Positions 34,385-43,356 of a stretch of 64,000 nucleotides of DNA are shown in pieces. Numbering within the stretch: position 1 is the stretch's first letter; every line of letters begins with the position of its first letter. Where the stretch lies: positions 2,790,001-2,854,000 of the forward strand of contig NZ_CP134053.1 of NCBI RefSeq assembly GCF_031583065.1. The letters run 5' to 3'. Both the position numbers and the translations under genes were made by a program. The notes beneath the pieces are model-generated. The model ran no database searches, had not been told where the DNA came from, and worked only from the letters and a program-made list of their open reading frames with translations. Source of the DNA: Streptomyces sp. CGMCC 4.7035 (lineage in GTDB: Bacteria; Actinomycetota; Actinomycetes; Streptomycetales; Streptomycetaceae).

Positions 34385-34404
34385 GGAGCTATGTTCTGTG
34401 TGCT

Positions 34405-34430
34405 GGAATTCTAATTCCGCTTTGTGGAAA
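34405..34430. promoter_or_regulatory. Overlapping inverted repeats upstream of allB (candidate AllR operator)
   Basis: GGAATT-ct-AATTCC (34405–34418) is immediately followed by an overlapping TTCC-N7-GGAA dyad (34415–34429). Both lie in the divergent allR–allB gap. The second matches the element upstream of aceB. Confidence 0.5.
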
Positions 34431-34584
34431 CGTCCAGAGTGGGCGCCTTTCGAGCCTCAGGGGGAAGTGTGCCCTTGACGGCGGAGGGGCGGGAGTGAAG
34501 ACTCCTTCAACAGAACGTTGAAATCCGTTACGGGGGAGTAAATCCCGTTTCCCGGAAGTAAAACGGTGGGAGAGAGGGGTCCGG

Positions 34585-35922
34585 GTGTCCGACGCCGAAC
34601 TGGTCCTGCGCTCGACGCGCGTCATCACTCCCGATGGGACACGCGCCGCGTCGGTCGCGGTCGCCGGGGGCGAGATCACGGCCGTACTGCCGTACGACGC
34701 CGACGTACCGTCCGGAGCCCGTGTGGAGGACTTCGGCGACGACGTCCTGCTGCCCGGTCTGGTCGATACCCACGTGCACGTCAACGACCCCGGCCGTACC
34801 GAGTGGGAGGGCTTCTGGACCGCCACGCGCGCGGCGGCGGCCGGCGGCATCACCACGCTGATCGACATGCCACTCAACTCGCTCCCGCCGACCACGACCG
34901 TCGACAACCTCCGTACGAAGCGGGAGGCAGCGGTCCGCAAGGCCCACATCGACGTCGGATTCTGGGGCGGCGCGCTGCCCGACAACGTCAAGGACCTCAG
35001 GCCGCTGCACGACGCGGGCGTCTTCGGCTTCAAGGCGTTCCTCTCGCCGTCGGGCGTGGACGAGTTCCCGCACCTCGACCAGGAACGGCTGGAACGGTCG
35101 ATGACCGAGATCGCCGGTTTCGGCGGACTGCTCATCGTGCACGCCGAGGACCCGCACCACCTCGCCACCGCCCCGCAGCAGGGCGGCCCCAGATACGCCG
35201 ACTTCCTCGCCAGCCGTCCGCGCGACGCCGAGGACAGAGCCGTCGAGCACCTCATCGCGCAGGCCAAGCGCCTCGACGCGCGTGTGCACGTGCTGCATCT
35301 GTCCTCCAGCGACGCACTGCCGCTGATCGCCGCCGCCAAGGCCGAGGGCGTGCGCGTCACGGTCGAGACCTGCCCGCACTACCTGACCCTGACGGCCGAG
35401 GAAGTCCCGGACGGCGCCAGCGAGTTCAAGTGCTGCCCGCCCATCCGCGAGGCCGCCAACCAGGACCTGCTGTGGCAGGCACTGGCGGACGGCACGATCG
35501 ACTGCGTGGTCACCGACCACTCGCCGTCGACGGCCGATCTCAAGACCGACGACTTCGCGACCGCCTGGGGTGGCATCTCGGGTCTCCAGCTGAGCCTGGC
35601 GGCTGTGTGGACCGAGGCGCGCAGGCGCGGGCACGGCCTTCAGGACGTGGTCCGCTGGATGTCGACGCGTACGGCGCAGCTGGCCGGTCTCGGGCGGAAG
35701 GGCGCCATCGAGGCCGGCCGCGACGCCGACTTCGCGGTCCTCGCGCCCGACGAGACGTTCACCGTGGACCCCGCGGCCCTCCAGCACCGCAACCGCGTCA
35801 CGGCGTACGCGGGCAAGACCCTGTACGGCGTCGTGAGGTCCACCTGGCTGCGCGGGGAGCGCATCGTGGCGGACGGCGAGTTCACCGAGCCGCGGGGCCG
35901 CCTGCTCACCCGGCATCCCTAG
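34585..35922 (+). CDS. allB: Allantoinase
   Basis: This amidohydrolase opens the allantoin ring to allantoate. It has 445 residues, normal length, with the binuclear metal set [17 protein letters not shown], the carboxylated-lysine strand [39 protein letters not shown] and the aspartate in [13 protein letters not shown]. The GTG at 34585 has AGGGG upstream. The stop codon TAG falls inside the terminal inverted repeat of a MITE. Allantoicase follows 273 bases later, across that element. Confidence 0.96.
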   Translation: MSDAELVLRSTRVITPDGTRAASVAVAGGEITAVLPYDADVPSGARVEDFGDDVLLPGLVDTHVHVNDPGRTEWEGFWTATRAAAAGGITTLIDMPLNSLPPTTTVDNLRTKREAAVRKAHIDVGFWGGALPDNVKDLRPLHDAGVFGFKAFLSPSGVDEFPHLDQERLERSMTEIAGFGGLLIVHAEDPHHLATAPQQGGPRYADFLASRPRDAEDRAVEHLIAQAKRLDARVHVLHLSSSDALPLIAAAKAEGVRVTVETCPHYLTLTAEEVPDGASEFKCCPPIREAANQDLLWQALADGTIDCVVTDHSPSTADLKTDDFATAWGGISGLQLSLAAVWTEARRRGHGLQDVVRWMSTRTAQLAGLGRKGAIEAGRDADFAVLAPDETFTVDPAALQHRNRVTAYAGKTLYGVVRSTWLRGERIVADGEFTEPRGRLLTRHP

Positions 35923-36129
35923 GCCCTGTCGTCAAACTCCCGTCTGCCCCGCGACGCCATGCACGCTCCCCCAAGCTCTTCGAGCAGGGGGGACCCCCAC
36001 TCGCCGCACCGGGCGCACCCCCAAGTACATCCAGTACGAGGGGCTGCACCCGGCACGCCGAGAGCACGCACCTGACGCCGCAGGGCCCGCCCTCCCGGCG
36101 GACGACGGGAGTTTGACGACAGGACCTAG
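35919..36129. mobile_element. 211-bp MITE with 26-bp terminal inverted repeats
   Basis: The ends at 35919–35944 and 36104–36129 are inverted repeats with one mismatch in 26 bases, both ending in CTAG outward (ctaggccctgtcgtcaaact). The interior has no transposase and contains a CCCCCAAGCTCTTCGAGCAG hairpin common in Streptomyces intergenic repeats. It overlaps the allB stop codon, and CTAG or TA may be the duplicated target. Confidence 0.8.
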
Positions 36130-36195
36130 ACCCCGTCGGCAAACCGCCATCCCGCGCCCGCAGCGGCCGACTCCCGAAAGGAACCCCTGATCACC

Positions 36196-37311
36196 GTGAC
36201 GGCGATTCCGAGTTTCACCGGCGACGCGAACCCCTACGGAGGCGGTGACCCGTACGCGGACTACCGCACCGCCGACTTCCCCTTCACCCACTACGCCAAC
36301 CTCGCCGACCGCCGGCTCGGCGCCGGTGTCATCGCCGCCAACGACGAGTTCTTCGCCCAGCGGGAGAACCTGCTGGTGCCCGAGCGGGCCGCGTTCGATC
36401 CCGAGCACTTCGGGCACAAGGGCAAGATCATGGACGGCTGGGAGACGCGCCGCCGCCGGGGCGCCTGCGCCGAGCATCCCTGGCCGACGGCGCAGGACCA
36501 CGACTGGGCGCTGGTACGCCTCGGCGCGCCGGGTCTCGTCCGGGGCATCGTCGTCGACACGGCCCACTTCCGCGGCAACTACCCGCAGGCGGTGTCGATC
36601 GAGGGCACGTCGGTGCCAGGCTCTCCTTCCCCGGAGGAGCTCCTCGGGGACGACGTGAAGTGGACGACGCTGGTGCCGCGCACGGCGGTGGGCGGGCACG
36701 CGGCGAACGGTTTCGCCGTATCGGTCGAGCGGCGGTTCACGCACCTGCGCGTCAACCAGCACCCGGACGGCGGCATCGCCCGTCTGCGCGCGTACGGCGA
36801 GGTGGCCCCCGACCCGGCGTGGCTGGAGGTCCTCGGCACCTTCGACGTTGTCGCCCTGGAGAACGGCGGCCGGGTCGAGGACGCCTCGAACCTCTTCTAC
36901 TCACCGGCGACGAACACCATTCAGCCGGGGCGGTCCCGCAAGATGGACGACGGCTGGGAGACGCGCCGCCGCCGCGACCGGGGCAACGACTGGATCCGCT
37001 ACCGGCTGGTGGACCGTTCGCAGATCCGGGCGATCGAGATCGACACGGCGTATCTGAAGGGGAACGCGGCGGGCTGGGCGTCGGTCTCGGTCAAGGACGG
37101 CGAGGACGGCGAGTGGCGCGAGGTCCTCCCACGCACCCGTCTCCAGCCCGACACGAACCACCGCTTCGTCCTGCCCGCACCGGCCGTCGGCACGCACGCG
37201 CGCGTGGACATCTACCCGGACGGCGGGATCTCCCGGCTGCGCCTGTACGGCTCCCTGACGGAGGAGGGCGCGTCGCGTCTGGCGGCACGGCACCAGGAGC
37301 TGGGCGGCTGA
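36196..37311 (+). CDS. allC: Allantoicase
   Basis: This 371-residue enzyme hydrolyses allantoate to ureidoglycolate and urea. The family's internal duplication is visible: KIMDGWETRRRRGACAEHPW with GIVVDTAHFRGNYPQAVSIE in the first half, and KMDDGWETRRRRDRGNDWIR with AIEIDTAYLKGNAAGWASVS in the second. Each half is followed by a PDGGI(A/S)RLR loop. The GTG at 36196 has AAAGGAA upstream. It forms the second step after allantoinase. Confidence 0.96.
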   Translation: MTAIPSFTGDANPYGGGDPYADYRTADFPFTHYANLADRRLGAGVIAANDEFFAQRENLLVPERAAFDPEHFGHKGKIMDGWETRRRRGACAEHPWPTAQDHDWALVRLGAPGLVRGIVVDTAHFRGNYPQAVSIEGTSVPGSPSPEELLGDDVKWTTLVPRTAVGGHAANGFAVSVERRFTHLRVNQHPDGGIARLRAYGEVAPDPAWLEVLGTFDVVALENGGRVEDASNLFYSPATNTIQPGRSRKMDDGWETRRRRDRGNDWIRYRLVDRSQIRAIEIDTAYLKGNAAGWASVSVKDGEDGEWREVLPRTRLQPDTNHRFVLPAPAVGTHARVDIYPDGGISRLRLYGSLTEEGASRLAARHQELGG

Positions 37312-37609
37312 CGTGCTGTCCTGTTCGAGCGTCGCGCTTCCTCGATGCTGAAAGGCGACGGTGATCCACTCCTCGCCGTCCCCCGCCCGCCCAAGTTGGG
37401 GCGCGCCCGCCTGACGGCACCGGAGCGTCCCGCGCCCCTCCGGGCGGAGTGCCGCCAGGTCGGGCAGGGGCGCCGCCAGGCCGGGCAGGGGGTGCCGACG
37501 GCGAACGGACGACCGACCCGCAGGGCAGCAGGCACGCGCGACGTCGGTCGGTCGTCCGGAATTCGGCCGTCCGTGGAACTCTTCCGCCCGTCCGCAGCGT
37601 TCTCCCCGC
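37312..37609. other. Non-coding gap between allC and the AIM24 gene
   Basis: About 300 bases without a supportable gene. It contains direct repeats of the type CGCCAGGTCGGGCAGGGG / CGCCAGGCCGGGCAGGGG near 37450–37487 and presumably the promoter of the gene at 37610. Confidence 0.4.
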
Positions 37610-38434
37610 GTGACTCTTCAGCAAGAAATCGTCGGCAACGCCATGCAGATGGCGGTCGTCAACGTGCGTCCCGGGCAGACCGTGTACTGCGAGGCGGGCA
37701 AGTTCCTCTTCAAGACCACGAACGTGACCATGGAGACCCGTCTCTCCGGCCCGTCGTCCAACGGCGGAGGCCAGCAGTCCCAGGGCGGCGCGGCGGGCGG
37801 CGGCATGGGCGGTTTCCTGCGCCAGGCCATGGGCACCGCCATGCAGGTCGGCCAGCGCGCGCTCGCGGGCGAGTCGCTGGCGTTCCAGTACTTCACGGCG
37901 CAGGGCGGTGAGGGCACCGTCGGCTTCGCGGGCGTGCTCCCCGGCGAGATGCGCGCGCTGGAGCTGGACGGCACGCGCGCGTGGTTCGCGGAGAAGGACG
38001 CCTTCGTGGCCGCCGAGTCGACCGTGGACTTCGGCATCGCCTTCCAGGGCGGCCGTACGGGCATGAGCGGCGGCGAGGGCTTCATCCTGGAGAAGTTCAC
38101 CGGGCACGGGACCGTGATCATCGCCGGCGCGGGCAACTTCATCGACCTCAATCCCGCCGACTTCGGTGGCCGCGTAGAGGTCGACACCGGGTGCGTCGTC
38201 GCCTTCGAGGAGGGCATCGAGTACGGCGTCCAGCGCGTCGGCGGCCTCAACCGCCAGGGGATCATGAACATGGTCTTCGGCGGCGAGGGCCTGTCCCTGG
38301 CCACCCTGGAGGGCAACGGCCGGGTCATCCTCCAGTCCCTCACCATCGAGAGCCTCGCCAACGCCCTCAAGAAGGCGCAGGGCGGCGACAAGCAGGGGCC
38401 GACCGGAGGACTGTTCTCGACACACGCCGGGTGA
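37610..38434 (+). CDS. AIM24/TIGR00266-family protein
   Basis: This 274-residue beta-rich protein has YCEAGKFLFKTTNVTMETRL, a Gly/Gln-rich insertion (SSNGGGQQSQGGAAGGGMGG, residues about 49–68), then AFQYFTAQGGEGTVGFAG and GEGFILEKFTGHGTVIIAGA, as in the AIM24 TRAP-like superfamily. Members are named after a yeast mitochondrial protein; the bacterial function is unclear. The GTG at 37610 was chosen. There is no obvious link to the allantoin genes. Confidence 0.88.
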   Translation: MTLQQEIVGNAMQMAVVNVRPGQTVYCEAGKFLFKTTNVTMETRLSGPSSNGGGQQSQGGAAGGGMGGFLRQAMGTAMQVGQRALAGESLAFQYFTAQGGEGTVGFAGVLPGEMRALELDGTRAWFAEKDAFVAAESTVDFGIAFQGGRTGMSGGEGFILEKFTGHGTVIIAGAGNFIDLNPADFGGRVEVDTGCVVAFEEGIEYGVQRVGGLNRQGIMNMVFGGEGLSLATLEGNGRVILQSLTIESLANALKKAQGGDKQGPTGGLFSTHAG

Positions 38435-38648
38435 GGCGATGAGCGGGGCGGCGGGAGCGTCCCGCACGGCGACGAGGACCTAGGCACCCTGACCTGGCGG
38501 GCCGCGCGCGGTACGGCTCGCGCGGTACGGCTGGGACGAGCTCCCGGAAACGTCTGGCCGGAGATCATCCGCGTAGGTACGGTGAGCGTTCCACGTGGGA
38601 GCCGCCGCCGTCTCCGCACATCCGACGGAGACCCGGAGAGCCGCTCCC

Positions 38649-39554
38649 ATGTCCTCGATCGCCGTACCCGGCGCCCTCGCGCCCCGCCATGCCTGGCGCA
38701 CCGACCTGCCCGTCCTGCTGGTGGCGGTGGTGTGGGGCGCGAGCTATCTCGCCGCCAAGGACATCACCACCCCGCGGACGGTGATCGCGGTGCTCGTCCT
38801 GCGCTTCGCCCTGGCGGTGCCGGTGCTGGTCGCCGCCGGGTGGCGCTCGCTGCGCGCCCTGACCGCCGCCCAGTGGCGTGGGGCCGGACTCCTGGGGGTG
38901 ATCCTGAGCGGGATCTTCCTCCTGGAGACGTACGGTGTCGTCCACACCTCGGCGACCAACGCGGGCCTCATCATCAGCCTCACCATGATCTTCACACCGC
39001 TCGCCGAGGCCGCCGTGACCCGCACCCGGCCGTCGCGCGCCTTCCTCGGCGCGGCGGCCGTCTCCGTGCTCGGCGTGGTCCTGCTGACCCAGGGCGGCGG
39101 CTTCACCCGGCCCACGACCGGTGACCTCCTCATGCTCCTCGCTGCGCTCGCCCGCACCCTGCACGTCCTCGCCATGGCCCGCATCAGGGCCGTACAGGGC
39201 GCCGACGCGCTGCCGCTCACCACCGTTCAGCTCGGCACCGCGGTCGCGGTGTTCGCGGCCCTGGCGGCCGGTTCCGACACGACGCCGTGGGGGACGGCCG
39301 CGGGCTTCGGGGTGCGGGAGTGGGCCGGGCTGCTGTTCCTGTCCGCGTTCTGCACGGTCTTCGCCTTCTTCGTGCAGATGTGGGCCGTCCGGCGGACCTC
39401 GCCGTCCCGGGTCGGCCTGCTGCTCGGCACCGAGCCGCTGTGGGCCGCCGCGGCCGGCATCGCGCTCGGCGGCGACCGGCTCGGCGTGCTCGGCCTGGTG
39501 GGTGGCGCGCTGGTGCTGGTGGGGACGGCGTGGGGGCGGCGGGCGGCAGGTTAA
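38649..39554 (+). CDS. EamA/DMT-family permease
   Basis: This 301-residue membrane protein has about ten hydrophobic helices arranged as two EamA repeats (LPVLLVAVVWGASYLAAKDI, and TVFAFFVQMWAVRRTSPSRV with LLGTEPLWAAAAGIALGGDR). Such proteins export small metabolites or amino acids. The ATG at 38649 follows GGAGA; a GTG at 38583 is possible but extends the N-terminus without homology. Confidence 0.9.
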   Translation: MSSIAVPGALAPRHAWRTDLPVLLVAVVWGASYLAAKDITTPRTVIAVLVLRFALAVPVLVAAGWRSLRALTAAQWRGAGLLGVILSGIFLLETYGVVHTSATNAGLIISLTMIFTPLAEAAVTRTRPSRAFLGAAAVSVLGVVLLTQGGGFTRPTTGDLLMLLAALARTLHVLAMARIRAVQGADALPLTTVQLGTAVAVFAALAAGSDTTPWGTAAGFGVREWAGLLFLSAFCTVFAFFVQMWAVRRTSPSRVGLLLGTEPLWAAAAGIALGGDRLGVLGLVGGALVLVGTAWGRRAAG

Positions 39555-39639
39555 CTTCCTGAAAATTCAACGTACTTGACGGGAAAATCTCTGGAGTTGT
39601 CATTGACATGCCATGGTCTACGCGCGTCATCATGAGGCC

Positions 39640-40035
39640 ATGAGATTCCCCCCACGCATCACTCGCATCGGCTCCGCAGCCGCTCTCCTGTCCGCCCTCC
39701 TCGTGGGTGGCACCGTCTCCGCCGGCACGGCGGACGCCGCCGCCACCTCCGTCGGCAGCATCTGCTACAGCGACCTGCCGTCCCAGGCCTATGACACGTT
39801 CGACCTGATCGCGTCGGACGGCCCCTTCCCGTACTCCCAGGACGGGAGCGTCTTCCAGAACCGCGAACGCGTCCTGCCCACACAGCGGACCGGCTACTAC
39901 CACGAGTACACGGTCAAGACGCCCGGCTCCTCGACGCGCGGCGCCCGCCGCATCGTCACCGGCCAGAAGTACGAGGAGGACTACTACACCTCCGACCACT
40001 ACGCGACGTTCGACCTGATCGACTTCGGCTGCTGA
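39640..40035 (+). CDS. Secreted guanyl-specific ribonuclease (RNase Sa family)
   Basis: This 131-residue precursor starts with a Sec signal peptide (MRFPPRITRIGSAAALLSAL ... AGTADAAA). The mature part closely follows RNase Sa: an N-terminal Cys in SICYSDLPSQ, LIASDGPFPYSQDGSVFQNR, the catalytic Glu in GYYHEYTVKTPG, Arg in RGARRIVTG, catalytic His in YYTSDHYATFDLID and a C-terminal Cys for the single disulphide. It cleaves RNA after G outside the cell. No barstar-like inhibitor gene is adjacent. TTGACA lies at 39603–39608 and may be a –35 element. Confidence 0.93.
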   Translation: MRFPPRITRIGSAAALLSALLVGGTVSAGTADAAATSVGSICYSDLPSQAYDTFDLIASDGPFPYSQDGSVFQNRERVLPTQRTGYYHEYTVKTPGSSTRGARRIVTGQKYEEDYYTSDHYATFDLIDFGC

Positions 40036-40051
40036 GCGAACGCGCGAACAG

Positions 40052-40124
40052 CCGGGGTCCGGTCCGCGTTCAGCCGGACCCCGGCCCCCGTCGCCCCGCG
40101 GCCTCCCCACATCGGCCGCGGGGC
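40052..40124. terminator. Two consecutive hairpins after the RNase gene
   Basis: Stem 1 pairs CCGGGGTCCGG (40052) with CCGGACCCCGG (40074). Stem 2 pairs GCCCCGCGGCC (40093) with GGCCGCGGGGC (40114). Both are perfect 11-bp stems shortly after the stop codon. Confidence 0.75.
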
Positions 40125-40179
40125 GAGCCGAGCCCGACGGAAGTGTCAGGCGGCCGTCTTACCGAAGTGTCAGTCGGCC

Positions 40180-40410
40180 GTGTCTGACGGAAGCGTGCGA
40201 CGGAAGTGCCAGTCGGCTGTGTCTGACGGAAGCGTCTGACGGAAGTGCCAGTCGGCCGTGTCTGACGGAAGCGTGCGACGGAAGTGCCAGTCGGCTGTGT
40301 CCGACGGAAGTGTCGGACGGCCGCGTCTGACGGAAGCATCGGGCAGAAGCATCCGACGGCCGTGTCCAGCGGCCATGTCCGATACTGAACGGCCATGTCC
40401 GATACTGAAG
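40180..40410. repeat. 39-bp tandem repeats and related short repeats
   Basis: Three 39-bp units start at 40180, 40219 and 40258, built from GTGTCTGACGGAAGCGT and GACGGAAGTGCCAGTCGGC blocks. Degenerate copies extend on both sides, and near 40372–40408 an 18–20-base block CGGCCATGTCCGATACTGAA occurs twice. The minus strand translates the array as a 13-residue repeat (SDTADWHFRRTLP), but no convincing start or function supports a gene. The gap 40125–40522 holds this array and the kinase promoter. Confidence 0.8.
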
Positions 40411-40522
40411 TCCCGCGCCGCCCGGCGCGGCCGCGCCGAAAGTCTGCGGTGCCGCGACTTTGGTCGCGGATCACGGTCGCGGGGGAGGTGCCCCCGGCCG
40501 TCCGCGCATAGATTTGTCGACC

Positions 40523-41782
40523 GTGAGCGGAGACGAGCCGGTGCGTCCGGCGGTGGCGTACGGGCTTCCCCGGCGGCGATGGTTCCTGCCCTCCGCCGTC
40601 ATCGCGGAGCTGGACCCCGAGGCGAGCGATGGCCGGCGGCGACCCCGGCGTACCGTGCGCGACTGGGCGGTGGACGTCGGATGCTTCCTGCTGGCCGTGG
40701 TCATCGCGTTCGGCGCCGGGGTCTCGGTGCACGGCGATACCCACATCCCGCGCGCCCTCGCGGTCGCCGACCTGGGGATCGGCGGGCTCGCCTGCGCGGC
40801 CGTCTGGCTGCGCCGCCGCTGGCCGCTAGGGCTCGCGGTGGTGATGCTCCCGGTGGGCCTGGTGTCCAACACCGCGGGCGGCGCGGGCATGATCGCCCTG
40901 TTCACCGTCGCAGTGCATCGCCCGTTCAAGTACGCCGCCTGGCTGAGCGGCGTCCAACTCGCGCTGCTCCCGCTGTTCTTCTGGCTGCGCCCGGACCCGG
41001 ACATGCCCTACCTCGCCTCGGTCGCCGTCACCGCTCTGCTCACCGCCGCGGTCGTCGGCTGGGGCCTGTTCGTACGCTCCAAGCGGCAGCTCATGCTCAG
41101 CCTGCGGGACCGGGCACGCCGAGCCGAGACGGAGGCGGCGTTGCGGGCCGAGCAGGCCCAGCGGCTGGCCCGGGAGGCGATCGCGCGCGAGATGCACGAC
41201 GTCCTGGCACACCGCCTGACGCTGCTGAGCGTCCACGCGGGCGCCCTGGAGTTCCGCCCGGACGCGCCCCAGGAGGAGGTGGCGCGGGCGGCCGGGGTGA
41301 TCCGGGAGAGCGCGCACGAGGCACTTCAGGACCTGCGGGAGATCATCGGTGTGCTGCGGGCCGGCGACTCCGACGACGCCGGCCGCCCCCAGCCGACCCT
41401 GGCCGCGCTCGATTCCCTGGTCGCGGAGTCCCGCGAGGCCGGCATGAAGGTCGTCCTCGACCTCCGGGTCGCCGATCCCGCGGCCGTGCCCGCCTCCGTG
41501 GGCCGCACGGCGTACCGCATCGCCCAGGAGGGCCTGACGAACGCGCGCAAGCACGCCCCCGGAGCCGAGGTCACGGTGACGGTCACGAACGCGCCCGGCG
41601 ACGGACTCACCGTCACCGTGCACAACCCCGTGCCACCGGGCGAGGTCCCGCACGTCCCGGGGTCGGGCCAGGGCCTCATCGGCCTCACCGAACGCGCGAC
41701 CCTGGCCGGCGGCACCCTCGACCACGGCATCGAGGCCGACGGCGGCTTCCGGGTGCACGCACGACTGCCGTGGCCGGGCTGA
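40523..41782 (+). CDS. Sensor histidine kinase (HisKA_3 type)
   Basis: This 419-residue membrane kinase has four or five N-terminal transmembrane segments (DVGCFLLAVVIAFGAGVSVH onward). A short coiled linker follows, then the dimerisation/phosphoacceptor box REMHDVLAHRLTLLSVHAGA and an ATP-binding domain with AYRIAQEGLTNARKHAPGAE (N box) and SGQGLIGLTERATLAGG (G box). It should phosphorylate a NarL/LuxR-type regulator. The matching regulator at 43357 lies beyond two opposite-strand genes. The GTG at 40523 has no clear ribosome site. Confidence 0.88.
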   Translation: MSGDEPVRPAVAYGLPRRRWFLPSAVIAELDPEASDGRRRPRRTVRDWAVDVGCFLLAVVIAFGAGVSVHGDTHIPRALAVADLGIGGLACAAVWLRRRWPLGLAVVMLPVGLVSNTAGGAGMIALFTVAVHRPFKYAAWLSGVQLALLPLFFWLRPDPDMPYLASVAVTALLTAAVVGWGLFVRSKRQLMLSLRDRARRAETEAALRAEQAQRLAREAIAREMHDVLAHRLTLLSVHAGALEFRPDAPQEEVARAAGVIRESAHEALQDLREIIGVLRAGDSDDAGRPQPTLAALDSLVAESREAGMKVVLDLRVADPAAVPASVGRTAYRIAQEGLTNARKHAPGAEVTVTVTNAPGDGLTVTVHNPVPPGEVPHVPGSGQGLIGLTERATLAGGTLDHGIEADGGFRVHARLPWPG

Positions 41783-41795
41783 CCTGACGTCCGGC

Positions 41796-42233
41796 TCAGG
41801 TCAGCCGCATCGTGTGCCACGTCTCGTCCACGTCCGCCACATAGCGGTCGACCTCGACGAAACCGTGTCTGCGCGCGAACTCCAGCCCGTCCACGTTGGT
41901 GCCGAGCACGATCGTCTCGATCACCTCGGCGCCGAGCCCCCGCGCCCGCTCCAGGCCCCGCTCGTACAGCCGCCCGCCGAACCCCTGCCCGCGGTGGGCG
42001 GGCAGGATGCGCGCGATGACCATCGCCGTGGCCGAGTCGTCCTGTGGCGGACGCACCGTCGAACAGCCCACCAGTACGTCGCCCAGGTACACGACCTCCA
42101 GATGATGGCGCGTCACACGCTCGCGTACGTCGTCGAGGGAGAGCGGGTCCGCCGGGATGATCTCGTTGTGGACGTACCGCCAGTCCTCCAGTCGGGCGTC
42201 GTCGTACGGTTCTTCGAAGCGAAGGTTCGGCAT
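41796..42233 (-). CDS. GNAT-family N-acetyltransferase
   Basis: This 145-residue protein has the acetyl-CoA loop ARILPAHRGQGFGGRLYERG and the late NVDGLEFARRHGFVEVDRYV strand typical of GNAT enzymes. Its substrate is unknown. The ATG at 42233 fits the fold start (MPNLRFEEPYDD), though the ribosome site is weak; the frame is open to 42299. It converges with the histidine kinase (13 bases between stops). Confidence 0.82.
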   Translation of the reverse strand: MPNLRFEEPYDDARLEDWRYVHNEIIPADPLSLDDVRERVTRHHLEVVYLGDVLVGCSTVRPPQDDSATAMVIARILPAHRGQGFGGRLYERGLERARGLGAEVIETIVLGTNVDGLEFARRHGFVEVDRYVADVDETWHTMRLT

Positions 42234-42264
42234 CGCAGCAGGAAACCGGGCGTGTCCTTTGCCG

Positions 42265-43250
42265 TCAACCGAAATCGGCAGGGGACCACGGCCCTTCACA
42301 TGCCGCTCTGGCCGGTACGCGGCACCACGCGCTGCGGGCCACCAGGTCGGCGGGCAGCGTCAGTTCGGCCGCGCCGAGGTTGTCGGTGAGCTGGTCCAGG
42401 CGGCGGGCGCCGAGGACGGGGTGCACCGCGGGGGAGCCGGCCATGGTCCACGCGAGGGCCACCTGCGCGGCGGACGCGCCGAGTTCGTCGGCGACCGACT
42501 GCACCGCCTCGGCCACGGCCCGCTCGCGCTCGCCGATCGCCTCGGCCGTCAGCCGGGTCGCGATGCCCGGTTCCACCCCGCCCGGCCGGCTGTACTTGCC
42601 GGACAGGATGCCGTTCTGCAGCGGACTCCAAGCCGCCACGGTCATCCCCAATGCCTCGGCCATGGGCAGCAGTTCACGCTCGACGTCCCGGTTGAGCAGG
42701 CTGTAGGGCACCTGGAGCGCGGAGAACGGCGTCCAGCCCCGCCATTCCGCCGGGGTGTTGGCCCGCGACACCACCCACGCAGGGGCGTCCGAGATGCCGG
42801 TGTACAGCACCTTCCCGGACCGTACGGCGTCGTCGAGCGCGCGCAGGGTCTCCTCGACCGGCGTATTGCGGTCCCAGATGTGCACCCAGTAGACGTCGGC
42901 GTAGTCGGTGCCGAGCGGGCGCAGACTCGTCTCCAGCGACAGCGTCGGGTCTTGCGGTGGTTGCCCGCGGCGTTCGGATCGGTGCCGTCGCGCGAGACGG
43001 TGTACTTCGTGGACAGGACGAACCGGTCGCGCCGCCCCTTGAGCAGTTCACCGACGATCGACTCGCTCTCCCCGCCCCGGTAGTTGATGGCGGTGTCGAT
43101 CACATTGCCGCCGGCCTCCTCGTAGGCGCCGAGGATCCGCGCGCAGTCTTCCTTGGGTGCGCCGACCCCGCCCTGCTCGCCGAAGGTCATGGCGCCGAGG
43201 AACAGCTCGGAGACGCGCAGTCCGGTCCGGCCCAACAGTTTGTAACGCAC
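42265..43250 (-). pseudogene. Aldo/keto reductase disrupted by a frameshift
   Basis: The N-terminal frame (from 43250) encodes KLLGRTGLRVSELFLGAMTF, NVIDTAINYRGGESESIVGE and RFVLSTKYTVS. The second frame resumes with HIWDRNTPVEETLRALDDAV, TGISDAPAWVVSRANTPAEW and AAWSPLQNGILSGKYSRPGG. One base appears lost near 42945, where the expected ACC-CTG-ACG reads ACCCGACG. The C-terminus also diverges after PADLVARS, suggesting truncation. The intact protein would be an NADPH-dependent oxidoreductase. A sequencing error at the frameshift cannot be excluded. Confidence 0.8.
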
Positions 43251-43356
43251 GGCATTTTTCGTGGGTCGGTGTGATCGTGAGGGGCGGTTTCCGGTGCGGG
43301 CCGCCGCACTGTTGGCGTTCCGCCCCGAAACCGGCCCGGAGAGGGATCACTACCGT

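Noticed and set aside
40170..40376. Minus-strand repeat protein over the 39-bp array
   Set aside because: The open frame results from a repeat length divisible by three. No ribosome site or domain supports it.
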